Assembly (NCBI GenBank): GCA_932521035.1
Contig: OW051494.1
Coordinates: 9,906,001-9,970,000 of the forward strand
From: Oscheius dolichura
Taxonomy: Eukaryota; Nematoda; Chromadorea; Rhabditida; Rhabditidae
Length of the DNA stretch: 64,000 nucleotides
Direction of reading: 5' to 3'
This document shows positions 47,019 through 58,463 of the stretch, piece after piece. Made by a program: the position numbers and the translations under genes. Within the stretch, counting starts at the first letter, position 1. Each line of letters begins with the position of its first letter. Under the pieces are notes generated by a model. That model had not been told where the DNA came from. It did not search any database and saw only the letters and a list, made by a program, of their open reading frames with translations.

Positions 47019-47154
47019 TTAATACAAATCGTAGCCAGTGGGGCCAACATCCCAAAACCGAGGTCTGCGCCCTTTCCCGGGTTCGTGGAACGTAATATAA
47101 TGTTGAAAATTCACTATGGGACCTTTTTTGAAGGGGAATAAAATTTTCAGCGAT
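47019..47154 (-). CDS. Possible terminal exon, unrecognised
   Basis: The minus-strand frame ends ITFHEPGKGRRPRFWDVGPTGYDLY stop, with the stop overlapping an ATTAAATAAA poly(A) signal and a CTGTAG acceptor at 47155. Composition looks coding. The upstream frame MSKGEYYGVVIYGKLEQNT (about 47315-47374) is near but cannot be joined in phase. Partial or broken gene, or chance; no family recognised. Confidence 0.28.
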
Positions 47155-48726
47155 CTACAGATCTTGTGGAAGGAGATGGACGCCTTTTTGGATAGTCCTA
47201 CGGTTCTCAAGCTACCCAACAGGGCCAATTACAGTAGGACTACTTCAAGGGCCAGTTGTACTCCCTTCTGCCCGACTTCCTCTTCCTAAATCTTTCAAAA
47301 ATTAGCCCACCGTGTCAGGTGTTCTGCTCCAGCTTTCCATAAATCACTACCCCGTAATATTCTCCTTTGCTCATTTTAAACCCCACTTTCTTCGGAGGTA
47401 GTGCACGTCCTCCCTCTTGGCGAGGAGAGCTCCCCAATTTCCAGACTTTGGATGACTTCCCCGACAAAAAAAATAAACACTGCCATAAATCAGGGCAATC
47501 ACATTGTGTTGCATAGGTGTATGTGTGTATTTGTTGTGCACTATGTTTCCCCCAGTCGTTCACAGAGATCTTGTCACCTGTTGGGGGAGGGTGCTGTCAC
47601 TCGTCTCACTGCCCACTCTCGAGCGGTTCATAAAGTCTTCAAATTACTTTCTCGTCAAAATAAACAGTTTAAATGTTTTCCAGCTCTCTATTTTTATGTA
47701 TTTTTACGTTCTTTTTACAGCCGTTTCCCCTCTTGCTGGTAAAACCTTGGGAAGTACCCAAATTTCTCGAAAAACACTCATAACTTGAGATTTTCACAAC
47801 CAAATTAAATAATTTTTAGTACACCTTGTAGATCATCCTTTTCTCTACAAACTGGTCAAATTTTAGTTAAAAAGAACAACATCCTGGGATTACAGGCTAC
47901 TTTTAAAGTGAATTGCGCGCGCCCCAAACCCCGGGCGCCTTCTACCGCTTTTGGTTCCCCTCAAGTCCAATTCTGAGCATATTTCCTCCCCTCTCCCGAA
48001 CTGTTAACACAAATACTCTAATAATAATAAGCTGTCAGTCGGCTACGAATGTGATGATTGATTTGCGGCCTCTCAGGTGACAAGGATCTCTGTCATCCCC
48101 CGGCCGGCCAGCCACGTCAAAGTGCAGCTGATGCTATGCATGAGGCTTCGCTGTCGCCTCTTGTCCACACAACGACTTTTGTTCTAACAATAGCCTGGCT
48201 TTCCTGGTCTTTTCTCCTATTTTTCTCGAAGTTTGGATCATTTTACATTTTCTCAAACCCCCCAGAACAAGAAAAACGAGCCAAGGTTACTGTATTAGGG
48301 CGCGTCAGAAGTTAGGTTCGTGGCCTCATAACTTCCTTATTTGTAGGCCAATTTTGTTCTGTTAATGTGCGCTAGGTAGAGAATCATCTGAAGAAAATTC
48401 ACAGTGCAAATTGAACTTTCTAGTCGGGACTCAAAATTTTGACAGCCGTTTTAAACTTCGCCAAAAACCATTTTTTCGGGATTTATCATTTCTTTAACAT
48501 TTTCATGGGTAGCTTTGTTCTTAGCTAAAGTCGAGCTTGACGAGATACGTCTACTACACCTGGAATTTTTGAATTTGGATAAAAGGCAGACGAGCTAGAC
48601 CGCTTCAAAAATGGCATAGTTAAGGAAAATTGGTTTTGGGTAATTTCTTCTAGAAAAGTGGGAATATCGAAGTTTTTAGGAGGGTTGAAAGATTGGAAAA
48701 TGAAATGAAAAAAAGCAAAAAACAGT
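47155..48726. other. Intergenic
   Basis: No supported gene. A block near 48.05-48.18 kb, GC-rich with CCGGCCGGCC and TGATTGAT, could be regulatory; nothing else recognised. Confidence 0.35.
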
Positions 48727-48797
48727 TGCATCGGCCGGGAATCGAACCCGGGCCGCCCGCGTGGCAGGCGAGCATTCTACCACTGAACCACCGATGC
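48727..48797 (-). tRNA. tRNA-Gly (GCC)
   Basis: 71 bases. Acceptor GCATCGG/CCGATGC, anticodon loop CTGCCAC (GCC), T arm CCGGG-TTCGATT-CCCGG. T-run terminator just downstream. Identical in sequence to the gene at 50122. Confidence 0.95.
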
Positions 48798-49030
48798 TTA
48801 TATTTCCTTTCCCAAATTTTGTGTGAACTAACAGAATTCGTCAATTTTTCGCTCTTTGAACCCGCCGGCTACTTTTTCACCCACCTCCCCCATTCTTGCC
48901 TGCACTTAGTGACTCATTACGTCAGCTCAAAGCTTATGACAGCTGCCCTGTTCCCGTTCATCCCGTTATCTTTCATCTTTAGTCCAGTTTTCCCAGCTTT
49001 ACCTTGATTTTACAGATTTATTGAAGCAAA

Positions 49031-49446
49031 ATGGGAAAGAAGCAGAAGAAACAGGCTTCAATTGAGACGATACACAATTTCGACGACTATTTCAAAATGT
49101 GTGAGTTTTTCCGCGGTTTAAAAATTCAAATCTTTCCGCTTCATTGAGTTTTCAAACCACTTTGACTAAAAAGTTACCCTATGAATAATTTGTGGGAAAA
49201 GTTCGTCGTTCTTAATGAAAAAGCCGGTTGGGCACTCTTTTTAATCAGAAGCGAATTCATTCCTCCCTTACTCGGCATTCTACCCAGTCTTCTGCACGAA
49301 ATTCTCGTCTGAGTTCATGAAAAAGATGCACATCATGTACGGTAAGGAATTACTGTATTTAAACGGGGGGTATAAGGGCGGGAAATTCAAAAATCCGGTG
49401 AATAGCGCGCGAAAACGGTAAAATTCAAGTTTCAGCCGTTTTTTAG
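49031..49446 (+). CDS. Possible 56-residue basic protein
   Basis: Exons 49031-49100, 49252-49341, 49436-49446. Start MGKKQKKQASIETIHNFDDYFKM, then SNSFLPYSAFYPVFCTKFSSEFMKKMHIMY, ending AVF stop. Acceptor-like TTTTACAG lies upstream of the ATG, and donors GTGAGT and GTAAGG are good. The exon 2 acceptor must be TCAGAAG, because the stronger TCAG three bases earlier would create a stop. No signal peptide or known domain; an aromatic-rich middle could be a short amphipathic or membrane-associated helix. Alternative: a decayed gene fragment. Confidence 0.42.
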
Positions 49447-50121
49447 CTCAAAAACACATAAAATAGCGTTCTTTAGTCCATTTTTTATGCTGAAAAGCTG
49501 TAGGATCCTGTAGATTACACAAAAAATAGTCTAAACCGACATAAAAATGAGGAAAAATGTTGCCTCCTCTCCAATTTATGAGCCTGTCTCGTAAAAAATG
49601 CATAGCGACTTCCGTAAGCCACCAAAGATTCCATTTCCCCTTTCTTTTCCCGTCTAAGTATCCGAAAATAAGGCTTAAAGGTCGGAAATAGATCCTCAAA
49701 CACGTGTTTTGTATGTTTTCCCGGCTGATTCCTCGGCTCTTTTTCTCGTCCAGGTGTCTTCTCTCCCGGTCGTTTGTTTTGTCTCCGTCTTTCGTTGGGA
49801 GACGCTCTCGGGTCGCTTTTTTCCCCGTCCGACTCACAGCAATCGTAGTTGTGGTCAACATTCTTGGGAAACCCCCTCCTCCCCCACCACCCTCCTGATA
49901 GCCGAGAGAACAGCTGATATTTGAACATTTGGTCGCTTTTGTTGATTCATTTCCCTCCAGAGAACGATTGAGGCAACAATTTTATGAGTCTTTCAAATTG
50001 TAGAGAGTAAAATGACCCTTTCTCCATGTTCAGCTATGGATTTCATCTCCAGAACCAGCTTGATCCCCGTTGGTTCGAAGTCAGCGCGCTATTCCCCAAC
50101 GGATTCGACTCTCAATATCGA
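49447..50121. other. Intergenic
   Basis: Unique sequence with overlapping open frames on both strands but no splice logic or domain. Confidence 0.35.
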
Positions 50122-50192
50122 GCATCGGTGGTTCAGTGGTAGAATGCTCGCCTGCCACGCGGGCGGCCCGGGTTCGATTCCCGGCCGATGCA
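50122..50192 (+). tRNA. tRNA-Gly (GCC)
   Basis: Identical to the minus-strand copy at 48727-48797; followed by CTTTTTTG, a Pol III terminator. All arms intact. Confidence 0.95.
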
Positions 50193-51266
50193 ACTCTTTT
50201 TTGCTTTTCTCTATTTCACTATTTCTTCTTCTAGAGCTTATTCTGGGTAGATTTTAGGCTATTTCTCAATCCTTTTGACTAGAAAACTTCAATTTTTGGC
50301 CTCTCCTCCTTAAGTACCCTTTTTTCCCGAAAGGATCGCGTGTCCACTCGACACAAGGTGTGTTCTGCGATCTGGCCCCTCCCGGGACTGACCACCTGTT
50401 TGCGCGTGCTAAGTCGGGAGTGTCAATTTCAAGTTTATTCAGCCATCGATTCGATTCGTTCTCTCTCCATTAGAAATCCGTTTCCACAATTAATAATGAT
50501 GATTAATTTCAAATTTCGGTGACGTATTCCTCGGGCCGGCACTGTTTTCTCCATTTGCCGCCGTCATTTACCTCCTGTCGGACACGAAAATGCCGTTTTC
50601 TTCGTTGTTTTCACCCCCGACATTATCTATTTTTACGTCTTTTCCTTCTAAAAATGGCTAAAATTCCTAAAACTAGCGGGAATTTCACCAAGTTTCCGGC
50701 AGAATGCACCCTTCAAATCAAATTAGCTCTCATCAATAGCATCCCGATTCTCGGGGGCTACCAACCGGCCAGAAAAATTGCGAAATACCCCCTGGGATAG
50801 ACCACAATCTGCACTTTGTTCTCCAGTTTTCAAAAAACCCAAATTCCGCCCATTTTAAAGTGTAACATTCTTCAAATGCCGCCATTCCTTGTCCTTATAA
50901 ACTAGCCGCGAAAAAAGGGGAAAATCCTATTTGAAAAGTGGGGCGTCGGGTACTTCAACGCCCTTTTTTTTGTCCCTGTTCTCGATATTTTTTTCGGTTT
51001 TCTGTTTTTTTGTCCTTTTCTTTTCGTTGTAGGATCGCAACTTGTGTCGTCCCTCTCTCGGTGTCTTCTTGAGTGTAATGTTACTCACAGCTCTGGGCTC
51101 CCCTCTCCATTTCTTTTTCCAAGACACCGATAGTACTACTTTTCTGTATAATTTGGCCTATTTTGGCCCTATTTTCAGTGAAAAAAAACCATGTTTATTG
51201 AAAGCCACAGCGAACGGAGCCACAGTTAGACAGCTTGGAATGCCATTGACCCATTTCTAGACAAAT

Positions 51267-51289
51267 TGGATCGGACTAGGGGTCGAGCC
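51267..51289 (+). repeat. Fold-back MITE relic, right end
   Basis: GGATCGGACTAGGGGTCGAGCC matches the outer right arm only. A GCCACAGTTAGACAGC motif lies 45 bases to the left. Confidence 0.55.
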
Positions 51290-53648
51290 TGGGGAACTAT
51301 TGCCCCATTGTTGCCCTTTTTTGAAGGATCTTCTCCTATAATTATTTTAAAAAAATGTGATACCAAACTATTTGTCCATTAAAAATGGGCAGAAACCAGC
51401 CAAAGAACTGTTTGAGGAGTCAAAAGGTCAGACCCGTGTATCCTCGCCTAATCTCTCTGTAAACCTGGTCAACTGAAGAAGTTAAACAAACGATTTTCTC
51501 CTAGCCACCACTTTTTTAAAGGTTTCCTAGCTCAAAAAAGAGCTCCCATCAGTGATCAAAGTCTCCCTTTTAATATTATTTTCCCTTCCTCCCCTGCCCA
51601 TCACAATAACAGTGAGAGAGAGAGCATTGACAAATCAGCTTATGTGCCCCTAATCCTCAGGCCTCCCGATATTTTTTGTTGTATTGTTATGTCAGAAGGG
51701 CAGGGGGAAACTATCTACTCCCTCTTACTGTCTTGGCATTCTTGGCATTGAAGGCTTCCCCCTCCCCTGAGAAAGGTAGGCAAAGGGGAAGACCAGCTGG
51801 AGAGCTTGAACCAACTGGTTCCGTCTATTTACTTTCCAACTTTTTCTGTACCACTCAAATAGCTGAAACTGTTGCGAATGAGTCAGAGAAGAGGGCAAAA
51901 TGAGATCGAGAACTTGGGCCACAGTTACGCAGCGGAAAATGAGGAATGTTGGCGTAATTTGATTTTTGGATAGTTTTTGAGCTAATTTTTCAAATTTTTA
52001 AGAGCTAGACAAATTATTTAAAGTTTTTAAAGACGCTGAACCCTCCATTTTTTGGCTCCAGAAAATCATTTTCACTGTAAAAACCATGAGGAAGGTCAAT
52101 TTTACCTGTTAGCCGCCCATGGAGACGAAATGGCAAGATTTCTGCCATTTTTTTGGAGTTTTACTACTTCTTCAGTATTTTTAAAGGTTTACCTGCCCTG
52201 AAAATCCACTATTCATCCTTTACAAAGATTTCGTTTCACAAAAACTCAAAAAAATGGTACTTCTCCTCGCTGATTCCTTTCGGCGGTCCCTTATGAACGT
52301 TTTCCCTCTCCTACTGGGATTTTCCCGCTTTCTCCGATAATTTGGTCTAACCATGTAGAAAACGGTCCTCTTTTTATTTGGACAAGTCGAAAATGTTGGA
52401 AAATGGCAAACTTTCCCGTCTGACCCCTTCCCATCGGCGCGCCTATGCGGGGTAGCGCGCCTTCTTCACCCTATTCTCCTTTTCAATGTCTATTCATCCA
52501 TTTTCTTTTGGTCACAAAAAGACCGTTGTTCCCTCCAAAACGAATAGAATATCTTCTGCCCGTCTCAGTTTTATGAGTATACAAAACGGAACACAACAAT
52601 TGTCGGTTCACAGCGGGGGGTCATAGCGCCTGATCAGATAAGCCCCCCGAGTCATCGAGTGGCGGTGTAGATAACACCTGAGATATGTGTCAGAGTGGCC
52701 GTTTTCTCCCCGTATAGTAATAGTTTTTCCGATGTGTGAATCCCCATAAAAAGTCGGGCTGAATCATACTCTTTTCCCCGAAATGGACAGTCACTGTATG
52801 GTGAAATCAATGGCAAAAGTGAGTCCGAAGTGGATTTCCATACCAGATGAGCCGTTATTTCATAAGCAGAACCACGGCATATACAAGAGAACATGATTTT
52901 TAACATAGTAAGACCTAAATTTCTCGAAGGAATTAACAAAATGAGGCGAAAATTGAGCTTCGGACAAGTTACCGCGCCGCCCGGGCCATTTCATTCAAAT
53001 TTGACTTTCAAAAGCGGTTTCCACAAAATTAATGATGCTATTCTAGTAAATTGGCTTGTATGCCTTAAAACTAATCAGAAACTACGGTAAAAAACGCTCT
53101 CCAGTGTCTAAAAATGGAGCTGAAGACAGCAAAACGGCTACAGGCTCAATGTCCTTGTGTTTCTTAGGTTCATAACTCTTTCCCAGGGCAATTCCAACCA
53201 AGAAAGTGAGTTGTTACTGTACAAACTGACGCCATAAGGGTTATAAATGGTCCTCATGGTCTAAAAATGCCCTAACTTGGCCCGACAGTCTTCAAGAGCC
53301 GTTTCATAGCGTTATCAAAGCCTGAACCCGTCAAATTCTCGGCCTTTCCCGGGTCTTCCCAGGAAATTCTCTTGATATTTCCTCTAATGGCAATAAAATA
53401 AGCAGGAGGATAATTTAAACAACCTGTAGAACGATTCAAAATAGCTTTTTGGCGCCAAGATCCGATAGCAGCTTCGAACCCAGCTCTTGGTAGATTGCAA
53501 GGTTCCCATGAACCGGGAACCGAGATCAGGTCTTATGGTCCCAAACTTTTCCGATCCTTGCCCCCTGTCCTGAGCAAATAAGGCCCCCAAAGCTGCTAAG
53601 AACCTCCGGCATTCTCCTCTTCTCTCGAGCATCTTCCAGTTTTCTCAC

Positions 53649-53759
53649 CTTTCCCCCGTCCTCCCTTCCCGCCTCGTTAATCCCCTCCGGCTGCTCAGCT
53701 TCGCGCCCGAGGTCAGCGGTTCTCCTCGCCGAAAAGACTGCGAGATTCATTTTGTTCAA
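53649..53759 (-). CDS. Possible first exon, unrecognised
   Basis: Minus-strand MNKMNLAVFSARRTADLGRE... continues through an Arg/Glu/Gly-rich stretch to a GTGAGA donor at 53648. No downstream exon was identified, so this stays a candidate. Confidence 0.22.
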
Positions 53760-54152
53760 ACAAAAGAATCTGCGCCGCCGAGTTGAGCCGCCGCCTCCCC
53801 GAAAAGGGTCACTCTACCCACACAGAGGAGATCTCACCTGAGGGCGACGGTGGCTCTCATTATACGTGTGTGTGTGTCTCTCTCTCGCCGGGCAAGGGGT
53901 CATTATTTGTTTATGTGCGTGTGTGGCCTTTGGGTGAGGAGGAGGGGAGAGAACCGAGAGATTGCCCCCTCCCCTTCCCAGGTCCTAGCCCCGCCCCAAG
54001 CCCCCCTCTGCGGTGAGAAGAGCGCTCCCGGTTGCCAACAGCGACAACGTCCGGCATCGAGACTATTCCGACTAGAAATTTGCATATTTTCTAGTATTTT
54101 CGACCCTTTTCCGGCTATTTTTCCCTCCCATTTCCCCCACTGAAGGTTTACG

Positions 54153-54264
54153 ATGAACCCGGTAGAGAATTTCTTCCGCCGAGTATGGTCATGGATTAAA
54201 ATTCGGGTTCTGTGGCTTGTCAGCTGGATTTCGGGAGAGGATAGCTGTGATAATGACGTTGAAG
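54153..54264 (+). CDS. Possible first exon, Trp-rich
   Basis: MNPVENFFRRVWSWIKIRVL then WLVSWISGEDSCDNDVE ends at a GTTGGT donor. The Trp-rich amphipathic or membrane-like segment looks coding, but no following exon could be joined with confidence. Confidence 0.28.
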
Positions 54265-54753
54265 GTTGGTTTTTAGTCAATTTTTAGCCTATATTACGCA
54301 TTTTTTTAAAGTTTCCGACCAGTTTTCGCCTTTTGCTACGATTTTCAAAGGGAATAGGTCTTATTCTCAATAAAACAAACGTCTTTAGAACGTTATACTC
54401 TTCACTTTCTAGCAGTATTTAGCTCTAGTCCATCAAAATTCTGTGAATTTTTTTTATTTATTTTAATTCTGTGAATTTTGATGGTAAGGACCATATTTTG
54501 GGGTTTGAAGCCATTTTTTGACCCTGAACAGCTTTCTTCGACTGCTTTGAGTGAAATAAGCTCTTCTCTTCTATATTGTTGAATTCTGAGCCATTCTGAG
54601 CCTCCTGGAATAGTAACAGCTACGTTTTCAATCGCTTCCTCGTTGAACCTTATCAGAAACTCTCCCATTTGCCCTTTTCTGTTGACACAACGCTTTTTGA
54701 GAAGAAAAACACCTCCGTTTTGGGTCCTAAACCCTTCTCCCCCATTAGGATTA

Positions 54754-54892
54754 AGCTCGGGCCTCGATAGTCCGATCCCCTGCACCCGTAATGTCTCGGC
54801 AGGACGATCATCTTTATTCAAAACTGTGCCATCTTTATTCTTTTGCCTTGCCGAGACTTTACGGGTGCAGGGGATCGGTCTATCGAGGAGCC
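54754..54892 (+). repeat. Fold-back MITE copy 18
   Basis: GCTCGGGCCTCGATAGTCC left end, both inner arms, plus-orientation core with a deletion, right end TATCGAGGAGCC. Confidence 0.85.
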
Positions 54893-55465
54893 AGTCTCTT
54901 TTCGCTCTCCCTTCCAACAATCCGATTTTCCCGGCTAAAAATTATTGCATTATGTTTTATCTGTCCCAATTCTTTCTGCCCTACTGTATCCCCTCCTCAG
55001 CAGCACATTGCCCTCGAAAATCCATCCACAGCAATTTGCCTCCGTCTGACTGCTGGCCCCAAGGTGACCTCCTCCGTCCGCTTCGCTTCTCTTCTTTCCC
55101 CGTCTCCGTTCCCATTCCGGCTTTTTTCTCTTCCTTCCCTCATCTGTCTTTCCTCCCCGGTAGAAGGTCATGCACACAAATTTCTGCAGCATATTCTAAC
55201 TGGTTAGATAGGAAAAACGAGGGGGTGAATCCCCCAGAGAGGCGCCTCGGGTGGAAAGTGCCTCCCGGCCGGCGCTTAGGTATAATTGCTTGTCGACCTT
55301 GTTTTTACATTGTTTCGCTCTTTTATCCGGGAGAGGATATTGAGTGCTGAGTGAACCGCTTTATTCAGGGGAAGATTGGAGGAGGATTTGGCCGGCTAGA
55401 AAGCCTGAAACGGTCCGAAACGTTATTTTTCGACCTTTTGATGATTCTCGTTCGCTGCCGCGTAG

Positions 55466-55640
55466 TGCCACAGTTAGACAGCCAAATTACCCAAAGAACA
55501 TAGTTTTTATCCGTTTTCTTTGGAAAATTCCATATTTAGAGCTTTACAAAGAGTCCAGCCCGTGTTTTCTTCCCTTTTCCTCAATTTTACCCAAAATGTT
55601 GGTCAGAGCAAGCCACAGTTAGGCAGCTACCGCGCCACAG
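55466..55640. repeat. GCCACAGTTAGACAG motif group
   Basis: Copies near 55468 and 55610 plus a partial GCGCCACAG, same orientation. Confidence 0.6.
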
Positions 55641-56989
55641 ACAATATTTTGAATCCAGTCGATTGCCGGTTACTTTCCATTTCTGCCAGTCGCTGTTCTC
55701 TCTTCCGGCCTTGATTATTCATCCGTATCTCCTGCCTCTCTTTTCATTGTCATGTCAAGTAGACGAACAACCTTCACCTCCCTCCCTCTCCTCTAATTGA
55801 AGGGGGCTCTCCCCATCCTGAGGGGACGGAGGATGACCGGTATATTCTCCCCTCCGCTTCTTCTTCCCCTTGGTCGCGCTCTTCCCGGGCGTCTCCCCTC
55901 TCCTCCTCCTCCTCCTCGTCTATTGTAATTGAAAATGTCGGGCGAGGTGGATTGAGGTGTGACTTTTACGACCCGAGGAGACGAGCTATTCACGTTTTTC
56001 ATTTTGGTAGAAAAAATTGTGGGTAACGAGGGCCTTATCAGCTGTAAAAAGGGCCCCAGGATCAATAAATAATGCTCCTGGTTAGGGGGAGAACAGGGAG
56101 GGGCAGGCACGGCGGACGGGGAAACGGGGAGACCGGAAAAACAACCAGGCAATTATGATCGGCTGTGGTATTGGATTACAATGAACGGATGGAGAGGGGG
56201 GAAAAGAAGGCGAGAGGTAGTATATGGTCTAGGCCGTAGGGAGGAGCGGAACGTTGGGAATAATTCGAGAAATCGACAAGGGACTCTAAAATGGCGCCGC
56301 GAGGTCATGAAACGCCTACAGCAAGCATTCCGACTCACTCTTTCGATAAATAGGTCTATTCCATTCAGGACCCTGGCATAAAGACCCCTGAAAAGTTGGA
56401 AAACTAAAGAGCTAGACTTCCGGGGGGAAAGTGAAGAGAGTAGGAAAGGGCGCCTATTCAGTGAGCACTCCATTTTCACCCTTATGGGTCATTTTTAGGC
56501 TGATAATAAAAAAAATTTCTACAGTAAGCCATCCTATAGATCTTGAGAGTCTTCATAAACGAATTATCAAAGAAAATTTAAAATTTGGAAAGAGAAAAGG
56601 GCGCGGGAATGGTATTTTAGTACCCGCAGGGTCTTCAACTGCTCTACCGCCATGATTACCCCGTTTTTGACTTTTAGACGCATTTTTCCACACAATAATC
56701 CGTCTAATTAGTTCCTAACCCATCCTTTAAACTGTTAGTTTTGTCCATCCGTGCGAAACGGTAGTTATCCCATCAATCGGAGCTGTCTGCCTGTGGCAGG
56801 TGGTCACTCTTCCTCTTCGAATAGGAAAAGTAGAGAAACTAGCCTCTTTGGACTTTAGCGCTCGGTTTTTTCTCCGATTACTTCTTCTAAAAGAGGAAGG
56901 AAGCAGATTTTCTGGTTTAGTATAGTAAAATTGTCGAAAAGATCGGCTGGAAGCGGCAGGAAAGCGCCACGGTGGTAGGGGGAGTGTGA

Positions 56990-57512
56990 ACTGTGGCGCT
57001 CTCGCAGTGGCTGTGGCTTTCTTCTAAACACACGAGAAACCAGTAATTTTGAGCGTTCTTTTCCTATTTTTCTAATTTAAAAGAATTGTTAATTATTGCC
57101 CCCTTCCTCCCCTCTTGTTGCCAAATTTATTCAAAAGGAGGAAAAGACTCGACACACCGCCAGCCGCCGGCGGCCGCTGCTGGTGCCTGTGCCCGTCTAA
57201 ACACCCGCTGAATCCATTTATAAACAAATGTGACCATATACGACTCTCACTTTTGAGACGCTGAAATGCCCTTGATTTTCTCTATATTTCGACCTAAAAA
57301 TTGTGGGAAAAGAGCCACAGTTAGACAGTTGAATGTGAACTGTGGTCCAAAGTGGGAAACCCCGCAATTTTGAACTCTGTAGTATAGTTGCTCATCCTTA
57401 GAAGCTCTTTGCAACCCTAAAAAGCCCCAATTTTTTTTTTTTTTTAATTTTCCTCAGTTTTCGATAAAAATAGGTTTGAAAGGACCACAGTTACTCATTA
57501 GCGTGTGAACTG
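56990..57512. repeat. Mixed-orientation GCCACAGTTAGACAG motif group
   Basis: GAACTGTGGCGC near 56990, GCCACAGTTAGACAG near 57313 followed at once by GTGAACTGTGG in the opposite orientation, and ACCACAGTTAC near 57483 again followed by GTGAACTGTGGCG. The paired inverted halves, separated by 8-15 bases, form small hairpins. Confidence 0.6.
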
Positions 57513-57892
57513 TGGCGCCCATAGCTACCATTTTTCAGGAAAAAAGTATCCATTTTATTCCCATCTATTCGACACGAAAAGGCGTCAATTGCGTTCATTA
57601 GCAGCCAATCTATCATTTTCTTCTCCTTCCTTGGTGTGTCTCTCTGTCTCAGCCGGCATTCTTGTCATTTTACGCGACCAGGCAGGCGACCAGGCCCCTG
57701 CTGTGGCCAATGTTTTGACTACTATTTTTCCACCTTCCTAGACTACAAAGGGGGGTTTAAACTAGGAAATAGAGAAAAAAAATCGCGTCAAACGGCAAAA
57801 AGATGGTCAAAATGGTTCAAAATCAGCTAATCAGGACTTTCCCGCCGTAAGCGCGCCCTAATCCAAAATCCTTTCAAAAAGCCCGCCAAATA

Positions 57893-58463
57893 TTAGGTTG
57901 TAACATAAGTCTTGTCCCTGGGTTTCCCACAAATCCCCGTGCTCCAATTCTTTTTCCGTTATATTCTACGCCTCGTTTTATGGTTATCCACCAATTTTCA
58001 GTTCATTTGCGCGCCAAACCTTGGGTGACTAGGTCAATTTCGCTTCCAAAAAACTCTGATTTTGGTACCATTCGACTCCTCTCAATGAGACAAATCCAGT
58101 GGTGCAAAAATCATCTCGATCGGAAACGATTTGACGGGGTTACACCCTTCCGAAATTTGAACTCGACCTCGGCGTCTATCACTTCCGAGTTCGACTCCCG
58201 CCGCTGGCAAAACATTTTTGTATTTATTTCATAGCTGATATGACATGTCAAACACACAAAACGAGTAAGAAAAGAGGAAAACGAAATTGACCTAGTCACC
58301 CAAGGTTTGGCGCCTTTTTTCGGTTGTCAAACTTCAAGGTGACATGCAAATGAACTGAAAATTGATGGATAACCATAAAACGAGGCGTAGAATATAACGG
58401 AAAAATAATTGGAGCACGGGGATTTGTGGGAAACCCAGGGACAAGACTTATGTTACAACCTAA
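57893..58463. mobile_element. Mariner-like element with long inverted repeats
   Basis: 571 bases bounded by TA on both sides. It starts TTAGGTTGTAACATAAGT and ends with the exact reverse complement, a mariner-type terminus. The arms match for about 130 bases with few differences, then continue after an about 32-base insertion/deletion. The interior (about 200 bases) has no transposase, so it is non-autonomous. Confidence 0.85.

Larger units (their letters stand above)
50193..57892. other. Gene-poor region
   Basis: No complete gene. Holds two weak first-exon candidates (53.7 and 54.15 kb), one fold-back element (54.75 kb), a fold-back relic (51.27 kb), scattered GCCACAGTTAGACAG motifs (51.2, 55.5-55.6 and 57.0-57.5 kb) and TG/TC microsatellite near 53.87 kb. 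Confidence 0.45.

Noticed and set aside
52652-52939. 95-codon minus-strand frame (CICRGSAYEITAHLVWKS...).
   Set aside because: It looks mildly protein-like but lacks splice sites, a partner exon or a recognisable family.
2196-54892. Regularly recurring palindromes considered as a CRISPR array or Rho-independent terminators.
   Set aside because: Spacing is kilobases, copies have two orientations, a unique core and target duplications, and the genome is eukaryotic. They are transposable elements.
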